Origin: an uncultured Oribacterium sp.
GTDB taxonomy: Bacteria; Bacillota; Clostridia; Lachnospirales; Lachnospiraceae
Direction: 5' to 3'
DNA: 64,000 nt
Assembly: GCA_946413525.1 (NCBI GenBank)
Contig: CAMKKZ010000005.1
Coordinates: forward strand, 62,001 to 126,000
The notes under the pieces were generated by a model. The model made no database searches. It worked only from the letters and a program-made list of their open reading frames with translations, and was not told where the DNA came from. Below, in pieces: positions 34,194 to 44,000 of this stretch (position 1 is its first letter; every line of letters begins with the position of its first letter). The position numbers were made by a program, and so were the translations under genes.

Positions 34194-35930
34194 TTATTCG
34201 GAAACCTCATCCAAAAGTTCTAACAAATTGGCTTCAATCAGGTCTGCGCTGTCCTGATCCTCGCTAAGAAGGGCGTGTTTCAAATCATAAAGATTCTTCT
34301 CTATTTCCAAAATGGTTTCGTCCAGTTCCTCAGAAAAGGCATTGTCTCTATTTCCTTTTCTTTTTCTTTCTTTCAAAACTTTTTCGGCACGCCGTATAAC
34401 GGCGCGATATTCTTTTGCGAGAGAGGATTTCTTCCATTGCTCTATATCCAAAGGCTTTTCTTCTGAGGCGGCAGTGTCCTGCATCATGTTGATTTGAATG
34501 GATGCGTCTTTCCCAGTGCTGACAAGGGTTGCCTTGACGGAGAGAATTCCATTTAAATCATAAGAAAACTCAACATTAATGGATTCTTCATGGCGGGGTC
34601 TGGGGGGGATTCCTGTAATTTTGAATTCACCCAGAAAGTGGTTGCTGCCTACGCGCATGCTTTCACCCTGATAGATTTCGATCTGAGCCGCAGTTTGAAA
34701 GTCCCAGCTTGTGGTAAACATTTCGCTGCGCGTTGTAGGTATGGTCACATTTCTTGGAATCAGGACTGCCATCTTTTCATCTGTGAATTCATCCATGACA
34801 CGGATGCCCAGCGCAAAGGGGTTGACGTCAGTCATTATAAGGCTGTCTTCCGGAGAAATTGTGCCTTCGATGATGCCTGCCTGAATGGCGGCTCCTTCCG
34901 CAACGGCAAAATCAGGATGCAGCGCGGCTTCGGGTTTTTTTCCAAGGTAGCTTTCCAGGTCATTCGCTACCATGGGCATTCTTGTGGAACCGCCTACAAG
35001 GATGATCCGATCGATTTCAGAAGGCAGAATTCCGGCATCCCGCAGCACGGTATCAATAGGAGCATGCGTCCTCTCAAGAAGATCTTTGCAGAGCTCATTG
35101 AATTCGGAAACAGAAAGATTAGCTTCCAGCGACAGGGGCTTTTCATCCTTCACGGTAATCAAGGGAAGCAGAATCTGACAGATATCTTCCGTGCTGAGTT
35201 TTTTCTTCGCGTTTTCTGCTTCGTCTTTTAAACGAACGAGTGCATGGATGTCCTTTTTCAAATCTATGCCATGTTTGTTTTGAAAGGAATCAGCCAACCA
35301 GTCAATGATCTTTTCGTCAAAATCTTTTCCCCCCAATTTATTATCGCCGCTGCTTGCTTTGACCTCCAGAACCCCTTCAAACATCTCGAGAAGAGTGACA
35401 TCGAAGGTGCCGCCGCCGAGATCATAAACAAGGATGTGGCTTTCCTCGTCCATATGGTCCAGGCCGTAACTTAATGCTGCAGCAGTAGGCTCATTTAGAA
35501 TTCGTTCGACCTGAAAGCCGGCTTGCGTACCAGCTTGTACGGTTTCCTGCCTTTGTATGTCATTGAAGTAAGCGGGAACGGAAATGACAGCGCGTGACAC
35601 TTCTTCACCCAATTGTTCGGAAGCATAGGTTTTGACATATTCCAACAGTTTGGCAGAAAGACTTGCTGCCGTATAACTTTGTTTTCCTAAACGGATTTTT
35701 TCATTGCTTCCCATTTGGCGTTTTACTTCAATTGCAGTATTTTCGGGCGAAAGAAGGTATTGGGCGCGGGCTTTTTCACCAATAAGCCAGTTGCCATCCG
35801 GGCCAATTCCCAGAACGGAAGGGGTTATCTGATTGCCCTCCAGATTCAGAAGCATAACGGGCTTTCCATCTTTTAAAACTGCCGCTTCCGTTGTGGACGT
35901 TCCAAGGTCAATTCCTATTATTGTGCTCAA
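34194..35930 (-). CDS. DnaK-like Hsp70 paralogue
   Basis: The TTG start overlaps the upstream GrpE-like stop as TTGA, with GGAGG nine bases before. The 578-residue protein has the Hsp70 ATPase motifs: IGIDLGTSTTEAAV (4-17), ILVYDLGGGTFDVTLLE (about 165-181) and ILVGGSTRMPMV (about 306-317). The interdomain linker region reads DVNPFALGI where DnaK has DVxPLSLGI. The C-terminal lid is short (about 485-578), and the total is about 40 residues shorter than DnaK, so this is an accessory Hsp70 and not the main DnaK. It is coded with a GrpE-like and a J-like protein. Confidence 0.92.
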   Translation of the reverse strand: MSTIIGIDLGTSTTEAAVLKDGKPVMLLNLEGNQITPSVLGIGPDGNWLIGEKARAQYLLSPENTAIEVKRQMGSNEKIRLGKQSYTAASLSAKLLEYVKTYASEQLGEEVSRAVISVPAYFNDIQRQETVQAGTQAGFQVERILNEPTAAALSYGLDHMDEESHILVYDLGGGTFDVTLLEMFEGVLEVKASSGDNKLGGKDFDEKIIDWLADSFQNKHGIDLKKDIHALVRLKDEAENAKKKLSTEDICQILLPLITVKDEKPLSLEANLSVSEFNELCKDLLERTHAPIDTVLRDAGILPSEIDRIILVGGSTRMPMVANDLESYLGKKPEAALHPDFAVAEGAAIQAGIIEGTISPEDSLIMTDVNPFALGIRVMDEFTDEKMAVLIPRNVTIPTTRSEMFTTSWDFQTAAQIEIYQGESMRVGSNHFLGEFKITGIPPRPRHEESINVEFSYDLNGILSVKATLVSTGKDASIQINMMQDTAASEEKPLDIEQWKKSSLAKEYRAVIRRAEKVLKERKRKGNRDNAFSEELDETILEIEKNLYDLKHALLSEDQDSADLIEANLLELLDEVSE

Positions 35931-36901
35931 GATGAAGTGCCTCCTTCCGGTGATTTAGTAGTATTATTTGACAGGCGCATAATGTTTCCGGGAATCTCTT
36001 TGTCTTCGGCTTGCTGATCTGATAATTGATTGTCAGCAATATGAATAACGGATACGTCTTCGGAACTGCTTCGTTCTTCCTTTGTCGCAATCTCATCTGC
36101 CTGTTTCACTTTTTGATAAGATGATGCATTGACCTCGTTGCTGCTGCTCGATGGTGTGGGTATTGCTTCATCCGATGAAACACCCCTCTGATTCTGCGTT
36201 ATCGGGTCCTTTGTTTTGGGAGCATGTCCCCGCCATGCCGAGACTTTGGCTTTTTTCAGAACTTTGCCATAATATGTATACCCACAAGTGAAAATATCGG
36301 AGACTATTTTGTCTTTTGACATGTCGTCTGTATGAATGACAGATATGACATCATGCATTTCATAATCCACGGGAATATCGGTTTCGGAAATGATGCCGAT
36401 GCCGGCCCTTTGTCTGTCCTGACGCAGTTTTCTTTCTATCATTGCAAGCTGTTCTGTCCAGTCGGGATTTTTTGAAAGCAGGCTCTGGATATGAAAAAGT
36501 TGTTCCTGATAACTTGCAAGTAATTGAAGCAGTATTTCTTCTCTTTTTTGGGATTCCGTCCGAGGTGGAATGTTGGACTGGGGGGATTCCCGTATTTCTT
36601 CCAGGGATTCGATCAGATCCTCCAGGGACAGATTGTGCTTTTTAATTTCGTTGTGCAGTTTTTCGAAGCCGTCGCTTCCCTTTTTTTGAGCCTTGTTTTT
36701 GTCTTCCTTCCATTCTTCATGGAAGACCCCGGTTTTGTAGTCGACTTCGTTAAGCCGCAGCTGGATGTCCTTGAAAAGTTTTCGATTAAAATCAATTGCT
36801 TTCTGGGATTCTTGCGAAAGGCGTTGGTTCTCCCGCTGCAATTCTGTCAGTGTATTTTTGATATCTTTTAGAGCATCGAATAATTTGCTGAAGAAAAACA
36901 C
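35927..36901 (-). CDS. GrpE-like nucleotide exchange factor with C-terminal tail
   Basis: A GTG start at 36901 is chosen because AAGGAGG stands five bases before it. The 324-residue product has a long N-terminal coiled coil (about 10-90), a helical part (about 110-180) and a small beta domain (about 185-235) with DYEMHDVISVIHTDD and GYTYYGKVLKKAKVSAW, the pattern of the GrpE beta domain that opens Hsp70 for nucleotide release. The last 90 residues are a Ser/Glu-rich tail with no clear fold. It is far longer than ordinary GrpE (about 190-200 residues). The TTGA overlap with the dnaK-like gene supports a dedicated pair. Confidence 0.75.
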   Translation of the reverse strand: MFFFSKLFDALKDIKNTLTELQRENQRLSQESQKAIDFNRKLFKDIQLRLNEVDYKTGVFHEEWKEDKNKAQKKGSDGFEKLHNEIKKHNLSLEDLIESLEEIRESPQSNIPPRTESQKREEILLQLLASYQEQLFHIQSLLSKNPDWTEQLAMIERKLRQDRQRAGIGIISETDIPVDYEMHDVISVIHTDDMSKDKIVSDIFTCGYTYYGKVLKKAKVSAWRGHAPKTKDPITQNQRGVSSDEAIPTPSSSSNEVNASSYQKVKQADEIATKEERSSSEDVSVIHIADNQLSDQQAEDKEIPGNIMRLSNNTTKSPEGGTSS

Positions 36902-36951
36902 GGATTCCTCCTTTTCGTCTGTTGATGGAATGGGAGTCAAGCAAGATGCGC

Positions 36952-36996
36952 GTGAAACAAAAACAAGCAAAAGACGCATCGAAATGCGCCTTTTGC
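36952..36996 (-). terminator. terminator of the glycerol oxidation operon
   Basis: On the minus strand GCAAAAGGCGCAT, a TTCG tetraloop and ATGCGTCTTTTGC form a 13-base stem (one mismatch), followed by TTGTTTTTGTTTC. It lies between the DUF1667 gene and the GrpE-like gene and separates the two transcripts. Confidence 0.85.
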
Positions 36997-37111
36997 TGTT
37001 ACTGCTCAGGCATTTTGAAGGCTATTCCGCGGCACAGGGGATGCCGTGGAAAAATATGGACGAAACATGCCCAATAGCATTATTTTTCCTTTTATAAAGT
37101 GTTGGCGCAGG

Positions 37112-37489
37112 TTAGTTGCCAGGAGCCTGTGCCTCCACATTGCTTGTGGCAATAATGGCGACGCCGGTATGGGCTGCATCTTCAAGAAGGACATCGCCAA
37201 TATGAACTGGCGCAGCCGCACACAGATGATTGATTTCGTGCATGACCTGGAAAATACTGGCTTTCGGTACATCCTGAGCTGTTTTAACGGATACGCGGTC
37301 ACGGGTACCGCCTGTTATCAGCATCGTGGATGTTACGATTCTTGTGGGGTTTGTCACTTCCTTCCTCGCGTAGACATCCCCTCTTTTGCAGGTGTTTCCT
37401 TTAACGGAAACAACTTCGCCATGATCCAGTTCAACAGTCATGGGACAGCCCATTGGGCATCCGATGCAGATTAATTCCTTTTTTTCCAT
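37112..37489 (-). CDS. DUF1667 protein of the glycerol-3-phosphate oxidation set
   Basis: The 125-residue protein has CIGCPMGC at residues 8-15 and a further Cys at about 33 (NTCKRGD), a cluster that probably binds iron-sulfur or zinc. DUF1667 proteins are regularly the third gene after two FAD-dependent oxidoreductases in glycerol loci of Clostridia, as here, and are thought to form part of an electron-transfer complex with them, in the way GlpC pairs with GlpAB. That role is inferred from gene order. Confidence 0.88.
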   Translation of the reverse strand: MEKKELICIGCPMGCPMTVELDHGEVVSVKGNTCKRGDVYARKEVTNPTRIVTSTMLITGGTRDRVSVKTAQDVPKASIFQVMHEINHLCAAAPVHIGDVLLEDAAHTGVAIIATSNVEAQAPGN

Positions 37490-37504
37490 ATGTCCATCCT
37501 CCTG

Positions 37505-38770
37505 TTACTCTTTTTCCAAACGGACGGTAATGCTTTCCAGACCAGGAAGCTTCGTAATGTCATCCTTTTTCAGGACAATCTGCTCCATCTCGCCAGGCGC
37601 CATGATCTGCCTTTTTCTGTGCTGTACCCGATCGTTGCCGAAATATACGCTGACATAATGGTCTTTGAAAACATCCGCAACCCGGAATCGTACGGTGAGG
37701 GTGTCTTCCATGCGGGCCGGGGAAATAGTAGAGGGCACGGTATAGCGTACGCCGCCTTCCGCCTTCAGGCTGATTTCTCCCCCGTGTTCATGGCTCAGGA
37801 GACCCTGAACGAATTTCACGGCGTTTTTGCCGGCCCTTTCTGCCTCTTCCGAGACGAAGTCCACCAGATCATGCACATGAAGGACGTTGCCGCACGCAAA
37901 GATGCCGGGGATGCTGGTCTCCAGGCTTTCGTTTACAATGGGGCCGCTGGTTATGCCGCTGATCTCAATGCCGGCCGCCCGGGAAAGTTCATTTTCAGGT
38001 ATCAGACCGCAGGACAGCAGGAGTGTATCGCAGGTATACCGTTCTTCTGTTCCTGGCACAGGACGCCTGTCCGGTCCCACCTCAGCAATAGTGACAGCGG
38101 TAATGTGTTCCTTTCCTTCAATGTCCACCACGGTATGGGAAAGCTTCAAAGGAATATCATAGTCATTCAGGCACTGAACAATGTTTCGTTTAAGCCCGCC
38201 GGAGTAAGGAAGGAGTTCGGCCACCACCTTGACCTTCGCGCCCTCAAGCGTCATGCGGCGCGCCATGATGAGCCCGATATCTCCGGATCCCAGAATGACT
38301 ACTTCACGTCCAGGCATATAACCCTCAAGGTTGACCAGCCGCTGCGCTGTGCCAGCGGAAAAAATACCGGCGGGGCGATATCCGGGGATGTTGAGAGCTC
38401 CCCTCGGACGTTCACGGCAGCCCATGCACAGGATGACGGCTCCGGCCTGGATTTCGAACATGCCTTCTTCCCGGTTCATTGCGGTGACAACCCGATCCTT
38501 GGAAATGTCCATGACCATGGTATTCAGTTTGTAAGGGATTCCAAGTTCCTTGGCTTCTTTTATGAATCTGCCGGCATATTCAGGCCCCGTCAGTTCTTCT
38601 TTGAAGGTATGGAGGCCAAAACCATTATGGATGCATTGATTCAGGATGCCTCCCAGTTCATGATCTCTTTCAAGAATTAGGATATTATCGTTGCCGGCTT
38701 TCTTTGCCGAAACGGCGGCAGCAAGTCCTGCAGGTCCTCCGCCAATGATGACGATATCATATTTATTCAT
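37505..38770 (-). CDS. FAD/NAD(P)-dependent oxidoreductase of the glycerol operon
   Basis: The ATG at 38770 follows AAGGAGGTGTGAC. The 421-residue protein begins with the FAD-binding Rossmann motif IIGGGPAGLAAAVSAKKAG (8-26), and has GREVVILGSGDIGLIMARRMTLEGAKV (about 147-172) as the NAD(P)-binding motif and a late SIPGIFACGNVLHVHDLVD (about 292-310) as the second FAD motif. It is the middle gene of the glpA-like, oxidoreductase, DUF1667 set, with one base between it and the glpA-like gene, so it probably accepts electrons from glycerol-3-phosphate oxidation. The exact acceptor is not shown. Confidence 0.88.
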   Translation of the reverse strand: MNKYDIVIIGGGPAGLAAAVSAKKAGNDNILILERDHELGGILNQCIHNGFGLHTFKEELTGPEYAGRFIKEAKELGIPYKLNTMVMDISKDRVVTAMNREEGMFEIQAGAVILCMGCRERPRGALNIPGYRPAGIFSAGTAQRLVNLEGYMPGREVVILGSGDIGLIMARRMTLEGAKVKVVAELLPYSGGLKRNIVQCLNDYDIPLKLSHTVVDIEGKEHITAVTIAEVGPDRRPVPGTEERYTCDTLLLSCGLIPENELSRAAGIEISGITSGPIVNESLETSIPGIFACGNVLHVHDLVDFVSEEAERAGKNAVKFVQGLLSHEHGGEISLKAEGGVRYTVPSTISPARMEDTLTVRFRVADVFKDHYVSVYFGNDRVQHRKRQIMAPGEMEQIVLKKDDITKLPGLESITVRLEKE

Positions 38771-38771
38771 G

Positions 38772-40214
38772 TCACACCTCCTTCGTCCGTTCAAATACAA
38801 TATAGGAAGCGGAATCATTTTTACGGAGTTCCTCCATCGAGAGGCCAAGCTCCCTGTGCAGGATTTCCATCACCCTTGGGGAGCAGAAACCTGCCTGGCA
38901 ACGTCCCATGCCCGCGCGGGTACGGCGCTTGACGGCATCCAGTGAGCGGGCGCCAAGGGGGCGGTGGATGGCGTCGAGTATCTCTCCTTCGGAAATGGAT
39001 TCGCAGCGGCAGATGATCTGTCCGTAGGCAGGATTCTTCTTGATAAGGTCATTTCTTTCCTCAAGAGAAAGATTGGCAGGGTTTAGAATTCCCTTACGCG
39101 TGCCGATCCAGTTTTCTTTTTCTTCCGGTTTTGCCAGATCACGGATAATGCCCGCTACCATCCGGCCGATGGCAGGGCTGGAAGTAAGTCCGGGGGATTC
39201 GATCCCGGCGCAGTCTATAAAGTTTGGAGCGTCCTTTACCTCGCCTATTACAAACTCGTGGTGGTCTTCATGGGCGCGGAGTCCGGCAAAGCTGGTGATG
39301 ACTTTCCTGCCAATGGGCAGGTTCTTTACATGCATGCCGGCCTTTGTCATCAGGTCATCGATCCCGGCCTGTGTTGTGGCTGTAGCTTCCTTGTCCTCGA
39401 TATCTATAGCGGTTGGACCTACGATCAGGTTGCCGTGGATGGTAGGAGATACAAGGACGCCCTTGCCCAGTTTTGTCGGCTGTGGGAAAATAGTGTGTGA
39501 GACGAAGCTGCCCATTTCCTTGTCGAGAAGGCAATAATCTCCCCGGCGCGGGGTGATGTGAATCTTGTCCTTGCTGACCATGTTGTGGAAGTAATCGGAA
39601 TATACGCCGGCAGCATTAACGACATATTTCGTCAGATACTCTCCATTGTTGGTACGGATGTGCCAAATCCCCTCTTCGTCACGTGTGAGCTTTTCTGCCT
39701 TTGTGTTGAAGCGGAAATCCACGCCATTTACGTTTGCGTTCTCCGCCATGGCGATATTTAACATGAAGGGACAGATAATGCCGCCGGTAGGGGCATATAA
39801 GGCGCCTTCGACATTGTCGGAGAGGTTGGGTTCCATCTTGAGCAATTCCTCTTTTCCGATAATGCGAAGTTCTTTTACTCCGTTTTTGATGCCGCGGTCA
39901 TATAATTCCTGAAGACCGCCCAGTTCTTCCTTGTGGATGCAAACGACCAGGGAACCGTTTCTCTTGAATGGAATGTCCAGATCCTTAGCCAAATCCCCCA
40001 TCATCTCATTTCCCTCGACATTTAATTTTGCCATGAGGGAACCTTCGGCCGCGTCAAAGCCCGCATGTACAATTGCGCTGTTGGCTTTGCTGGTGCCGCT
40101 GCATACGTCCTCTCCCTTTTCCAGAACGCATACATTCAGCTTGTAACGGGACAGCTCCCGGGCAACGGCAGAACCGCTGACCCCCGCCCCGATGATAATG
40201 ACATCGTAAACCAC
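38772..40214 (-). CDS. glpA: glycerol-3-phosphate dehydrogenase-like FAD oxidoreductase (GlpA-like)
   Basis: A GTG start at 40214 with AAAGGAG upstream is chosen. The 480-residue protein has an N-terminal FAD motif VIIIGAGVSGSAVARELSRY (4-23), a DAO-type oxidase body, and a C-terminal BFD-like [2Fe-2S] region (about 405-455) with CRCES, then GMGRCQAGFC. This layout is that of anaerobic glycerol-3-phosphate dehydrogenase GlpA, oxidising glycerol-3-phosphate to dihydroxyacetone phosphate. A related L-2-hydroxyglutarate oxidase-like role cannot be excluded, but the glpF and glpK genes beside it favour glycerol. It is shorter than E. coli GlpA (about 540 residues). Confidence 0.82.
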   Translation of the reverse strand: MVYDVIIIGAGVSGSAVARELSRYKLNVCVLEKGEDVCSGTSKANSAIVHAGFDAAEGSLMAKLNVEGNEMMGDLAKDLDIPFKRNGSLVVCIHKEELGGLQELYDRGIKNGVKELRIIGKEELLKMEPNLSDNVEGALYAPTGGIICPFMLNIAMAENANVNGVDFRFNTKAEKLTRDEEGIWHIRTNNGEYLTKYVVNAAGVYSDYFHNMVSKDKIHITPRRGDYCLLDKEMGSFVSHTIFPQPTKLGKGVLVSPTIHGNLIVGPTAIDIEDKEATATTQAGIDDLMTKAGMHVKNLPIGRKVITSFAGLRAHEDHHEFVIGEVKDAPNFIDCAGIESPGLTSSPAIGRMVAGIIRDLAKPEEKENWIGTRKGILNPANLSLEERNDLIKKNPAYGQIICRCESISEGEILDAIHRPLGARSLDAVKRRTRAGMGRCQAGFCSPRVMEILHRELGLSMEELRKNDSASYIVFERTKEV

Positions 40215-40247
40215 GAAAAATCTCCTTTCCAAGGCTTTTCATAAAGA

Positions 40248-40293
40248 AAGGAGCCACTCAGATGTACTTGCGTACTTCGGTGATTGGCTCCTT
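40248..40293 (-). terminator. hairpin leader before glpA, possible terminator or attenuator
   Basis: On the minus strand AAGGAGCCA and TGGCTCCTT pair at the ends of a 46-base structure with an inner GTAC/GTAC hairpin, followed by TCTTTAT. The glpA ribosome binding site starts about 20 bases later. It may end the glpF transcript or act as an attenuator. Confidence 0.45.
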
Positions 40294-40522
40294 CTCCGCA
40301 TCTTCAGCCCGTTCAATATGATTCAATATGAATCCTGCGTAATAATGAAATGGTTCAACTAGTTAAAGAAACAGTAGAAACAGCTTCTATGCCGCTCGTG
40401 ATATCGCAATGATCGATATACATGTTTTAATATGTTATGCTGTGCGTTATGGCAAGCGGCAGATTATTGAAAAACAAATAATCTTTTAATTTAAGATGAA
40501 TGATGAACGTTGGGGTCATCAT

Positions 40523-41233
40523 TTATTTGAAAATAGCCATATAGAGCAGGGAAGCAATGATGCCGCCGCAAATCGGGGCAACTGCCGGAATCCAGCCATA
40601 GTCCCAGTCGGGGTTCTTCTTGCCTTTGTTCGGTCCAAGCAGCATGTAAGCAATACGAGGAGCCGTGTCTCTGGCCGCGTTCATTGCGTAGCCGGTCAGG
40701 CCGCCGAAGGAAGCACCCATGGAAACGATGACGCCGTATACAAGGATCCAGCTGACTGCAGAATCACCGGCGTTGCCAGGGATGGCAGCCAGGGTGAATA
40801 CCAGCATAAAGGTCGCGAAGCACTCGGAAAGGAAGTTGAGGGTGGTGTTCCTGATGGACGGTCCTGTGCAGAAGCAGCCGCGGATCGTATCATCGTCATC
40901 CGTTGCCTTGATATGATCGCCATAGAGGCACATCAGAACCGCGGCTCCACAGAAACCGCCGAGCATCTGGCAAATGATGTAGCCGGGAACATCTGCCCAG
41001 GAAAGACCGCCGCGGATGGCAGCGCCGATTGTTACGGCAGGGTTGAAATGCGCGCCGGATGCTGCGCCAAAGCAGAAAGCGGGAACCATAACGGCCATGC
41101 CCCATCCAATGAGGATATGTACGGAATTGCCGCCCTTCATGCCGGATTTGTTCAGGTTGACATTGCAGCAAACGCCATCACCAAGGATGACGAGGAACAT
41201 TGTTCCGATAAATTCTGCGATATACTTTTGCAT
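40523..41233 (-). CDS. glpF: glycerol uptake facilitator (MIP/aquaporin family)
   Basis: AAGGAGGTAATCTG precedes the ATG. The 236-residue protein has six spans and two half-helices. The first pore motif is NPA in SGAHFNPAVTIG (about 62-73); the second is NAA in GYAMNAARDTAPR, where most MIP channels have NPARD. The Arg of the selectivity filter is kept. It lies between glpK and glpA, as expected for a glycerol channel that works with glycerol kinase. Confidence 0.9.
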   Translation of the reverse strand: MQKYIAEFIGTMFLVILGDGVCCNVNLNKSGMKGGNSVHILIGWGMAVMVPAFCFGAASGAHFNPAVTIGAAIRGGLSWADVPGYIICQMLGGFCGAAVLMCLYGDHIKATDDDDTIRGCFCTGPSIRNTTLNFLSECFATFMLVFTLAAIPGNAGDSAVSWILVYGVIVSMGASFGGLTGYAMNAARDTAPRIAYMLLGPNKGKKNPDWDYGWIPAVAPICGGIIASLLYMAIFK

Positions 41234-41289
41234 CAGATTACCTCCTTGTTAACTCAGTAACTGCTCAGATGTCTTGGGCAGCCATGGCT

Positions 41290-41400
41290 GAAGGCGCAAA
41301 ATTCATACGCCTTTCTTTGCGCCTTCGGCCTGATGTTCTTATTCCGTTTGCACGGCGAGCTGTGAGTGCGGGCAGATGCCTGAATAGTGAAAATTCAGGC
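41290..41400. repeat. two hairpins in the glpK-glpF gap
   Basis: GAAGGCGCAAA (41290-41300) pairs with TTTGCGCCTTC (41316-41326), and GCCTGAAT (41378-41385) with ATTCAGGC (41393-41400). Neither has a T-run; they may stabilise the 3' end of glpK mRNA or set the ratio of glpK to glpF. Confidence 0.5.
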
Positions 41401-41438
41401 GACCTTATTATGCAGGATTATTAAGGGACTATTGTGAA

Positions 41439-42950
<1,512 letters not shown>

Positions 42951-43177
42951 TTAGTAAAGTAGAAAGTAATGTTGAGTGATACTACAAAAAAGCCATAGGC
43001 TTTCTGTTCGGAAATGAATGCAACTGCTTGGTTGAGGCGAACAGTTGCGGATCGGGGCGTGGCATTTGCGCGCGTCTTGAACGCGCTTCAGCCTTGCCCT
43101 TTGGCGTTATTATGTGGGCCTCACGGGAAGTGAGGGGCATTGACTGAATGGACGGCAATGGATACCATCCATCGTAT

Positions 43178-43348
43178 TTTGTAACTATTCAGCACCCTCT
43201 GGATTTCCGAGAATTCCAAATGGAAAGCTTGCTTTTCATTTGGAATTCTCGGAAATCCAGAGGGCGGACAAGGCGCGGAGCGCCTCTGAACGCCCACATG
43301 AGCAGTCGCCAAAGGCGACTGCGAATAGGGTGCTGAATAGTTACCGTA
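43178..43348. repeat. MITE-like element with a 28-bp perfect inner palindrome
   Basis: Outer inverted ends GTAACTATTCAGCACCCT (43181-43198) and AGGGTGCTGAATAGTTAC (43327-43344) flank an inner palindrome with 28-bp perfect arms (43195-43222 and 43237-43264) around a 14-base loop that itself can pair (AAAGC/GCTTT). A further hairpin CAGTCGCC/GGCGACTG lies near 43304-43322. A degraded copy is at 50047-50215. No transposase is coded. It lies in the predicted leader of glpK. Confidence 0.8.
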
Positions 43349-43466
43349 TTTTAATGAATTTTTTCGGATTTGAACAAAAAAAGAATATGACATATCCGCA
43401 GACCCTGTCCCTTGTCTGCAGTCTGCCATATTTCTTTGCCTCAACAGTCTTTATTATGTTGCTTCA

Positions 43467-43495
43467 AGTATAGCACGGGATTGTGGGAAATGCAA
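43467..43495 (-). promoter_or_regulatory. promoter for glpK on the minus strand
   Basis: On the minus strand TTGCAT (43490-43495), a 17-base spacer and TATACT (43467-43472) make a good promoter. It gives a leader of about 520 bases that includes the repeat element at 43178-43348. I did not find a clear catabolite-response element. Confidence 0.6.
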
Positions 43496-43606
43496 TAATG
43501 AAATTAATGATTTCGGAAAATTTTTAATTAAATCTTACAAGAATCGCGGCAGAATCTCAGAGACGTATTATCTTTTTATAGAGTATAGCAAATGGGGCCG
43601 GCATGT

Positions 43607-43615
43607 GATATAATC
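43607..43615 (+). promoter_or_regulatory. extended -10 promoter for recA
   Basis: TGATATAAT (TGnTATAAT) is a good extended -10; the -35 region is weak. It gives a leader of about 380 bases to recA. I see no clear LexA box (CGAAC-N4-GTTCG) in the leader. Confidence 0.45.
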
Positions 43616-44000
43616 AATCCGTATTTATCAGGCAGGCGTTCATCTGCAGATCCCCATGAAAACGAAACGGCAAAACGAAATGGCATAAAAGGAAAGGCGG
43701 AGAGATCAGGACTAGTGAGGACTCGGATAATTTCCTATAATATAAAGTGAGTATCCAGATGAAAAGTGAGTTTTCAACGAGAAGGCTTCCCGAAATACAG
43801 GGAGCCGAATGCTTGTGAAGAATATTATTATGTCGAAATTTGTCAAGGAGGGAATATCCGGTCCCGAAATCATAATTGGCATCCCGGAAACAATACTCTG
43901 AAAGAAAGCGACTGTTCTGACTTAAAGGAAATATGAAAGCGGGTCACCAGCTTCGCGGGACGAAGCGAATAATTTCGACCCGGGATAACAGGAGAAAAAA

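Noticed and set aside
37490-38680. Long plus-strand open frame opposite the FAD oxidoreductase gene
   Set aside because: It is antisense to a clear enzyme gene, lacks any known motif and has the codon pattern of a shadow frame.
40496-41260. Plus-strand frame covering glpF in antisense
   Set aside because: Shadow of the MIP channel gene, with no membrane pattern or motif.
43500-44000. LexA (SOS) box before recA
   Set aside because: I looked for CGAAC-N4-GTTCG and close forms and found none that is convincing.
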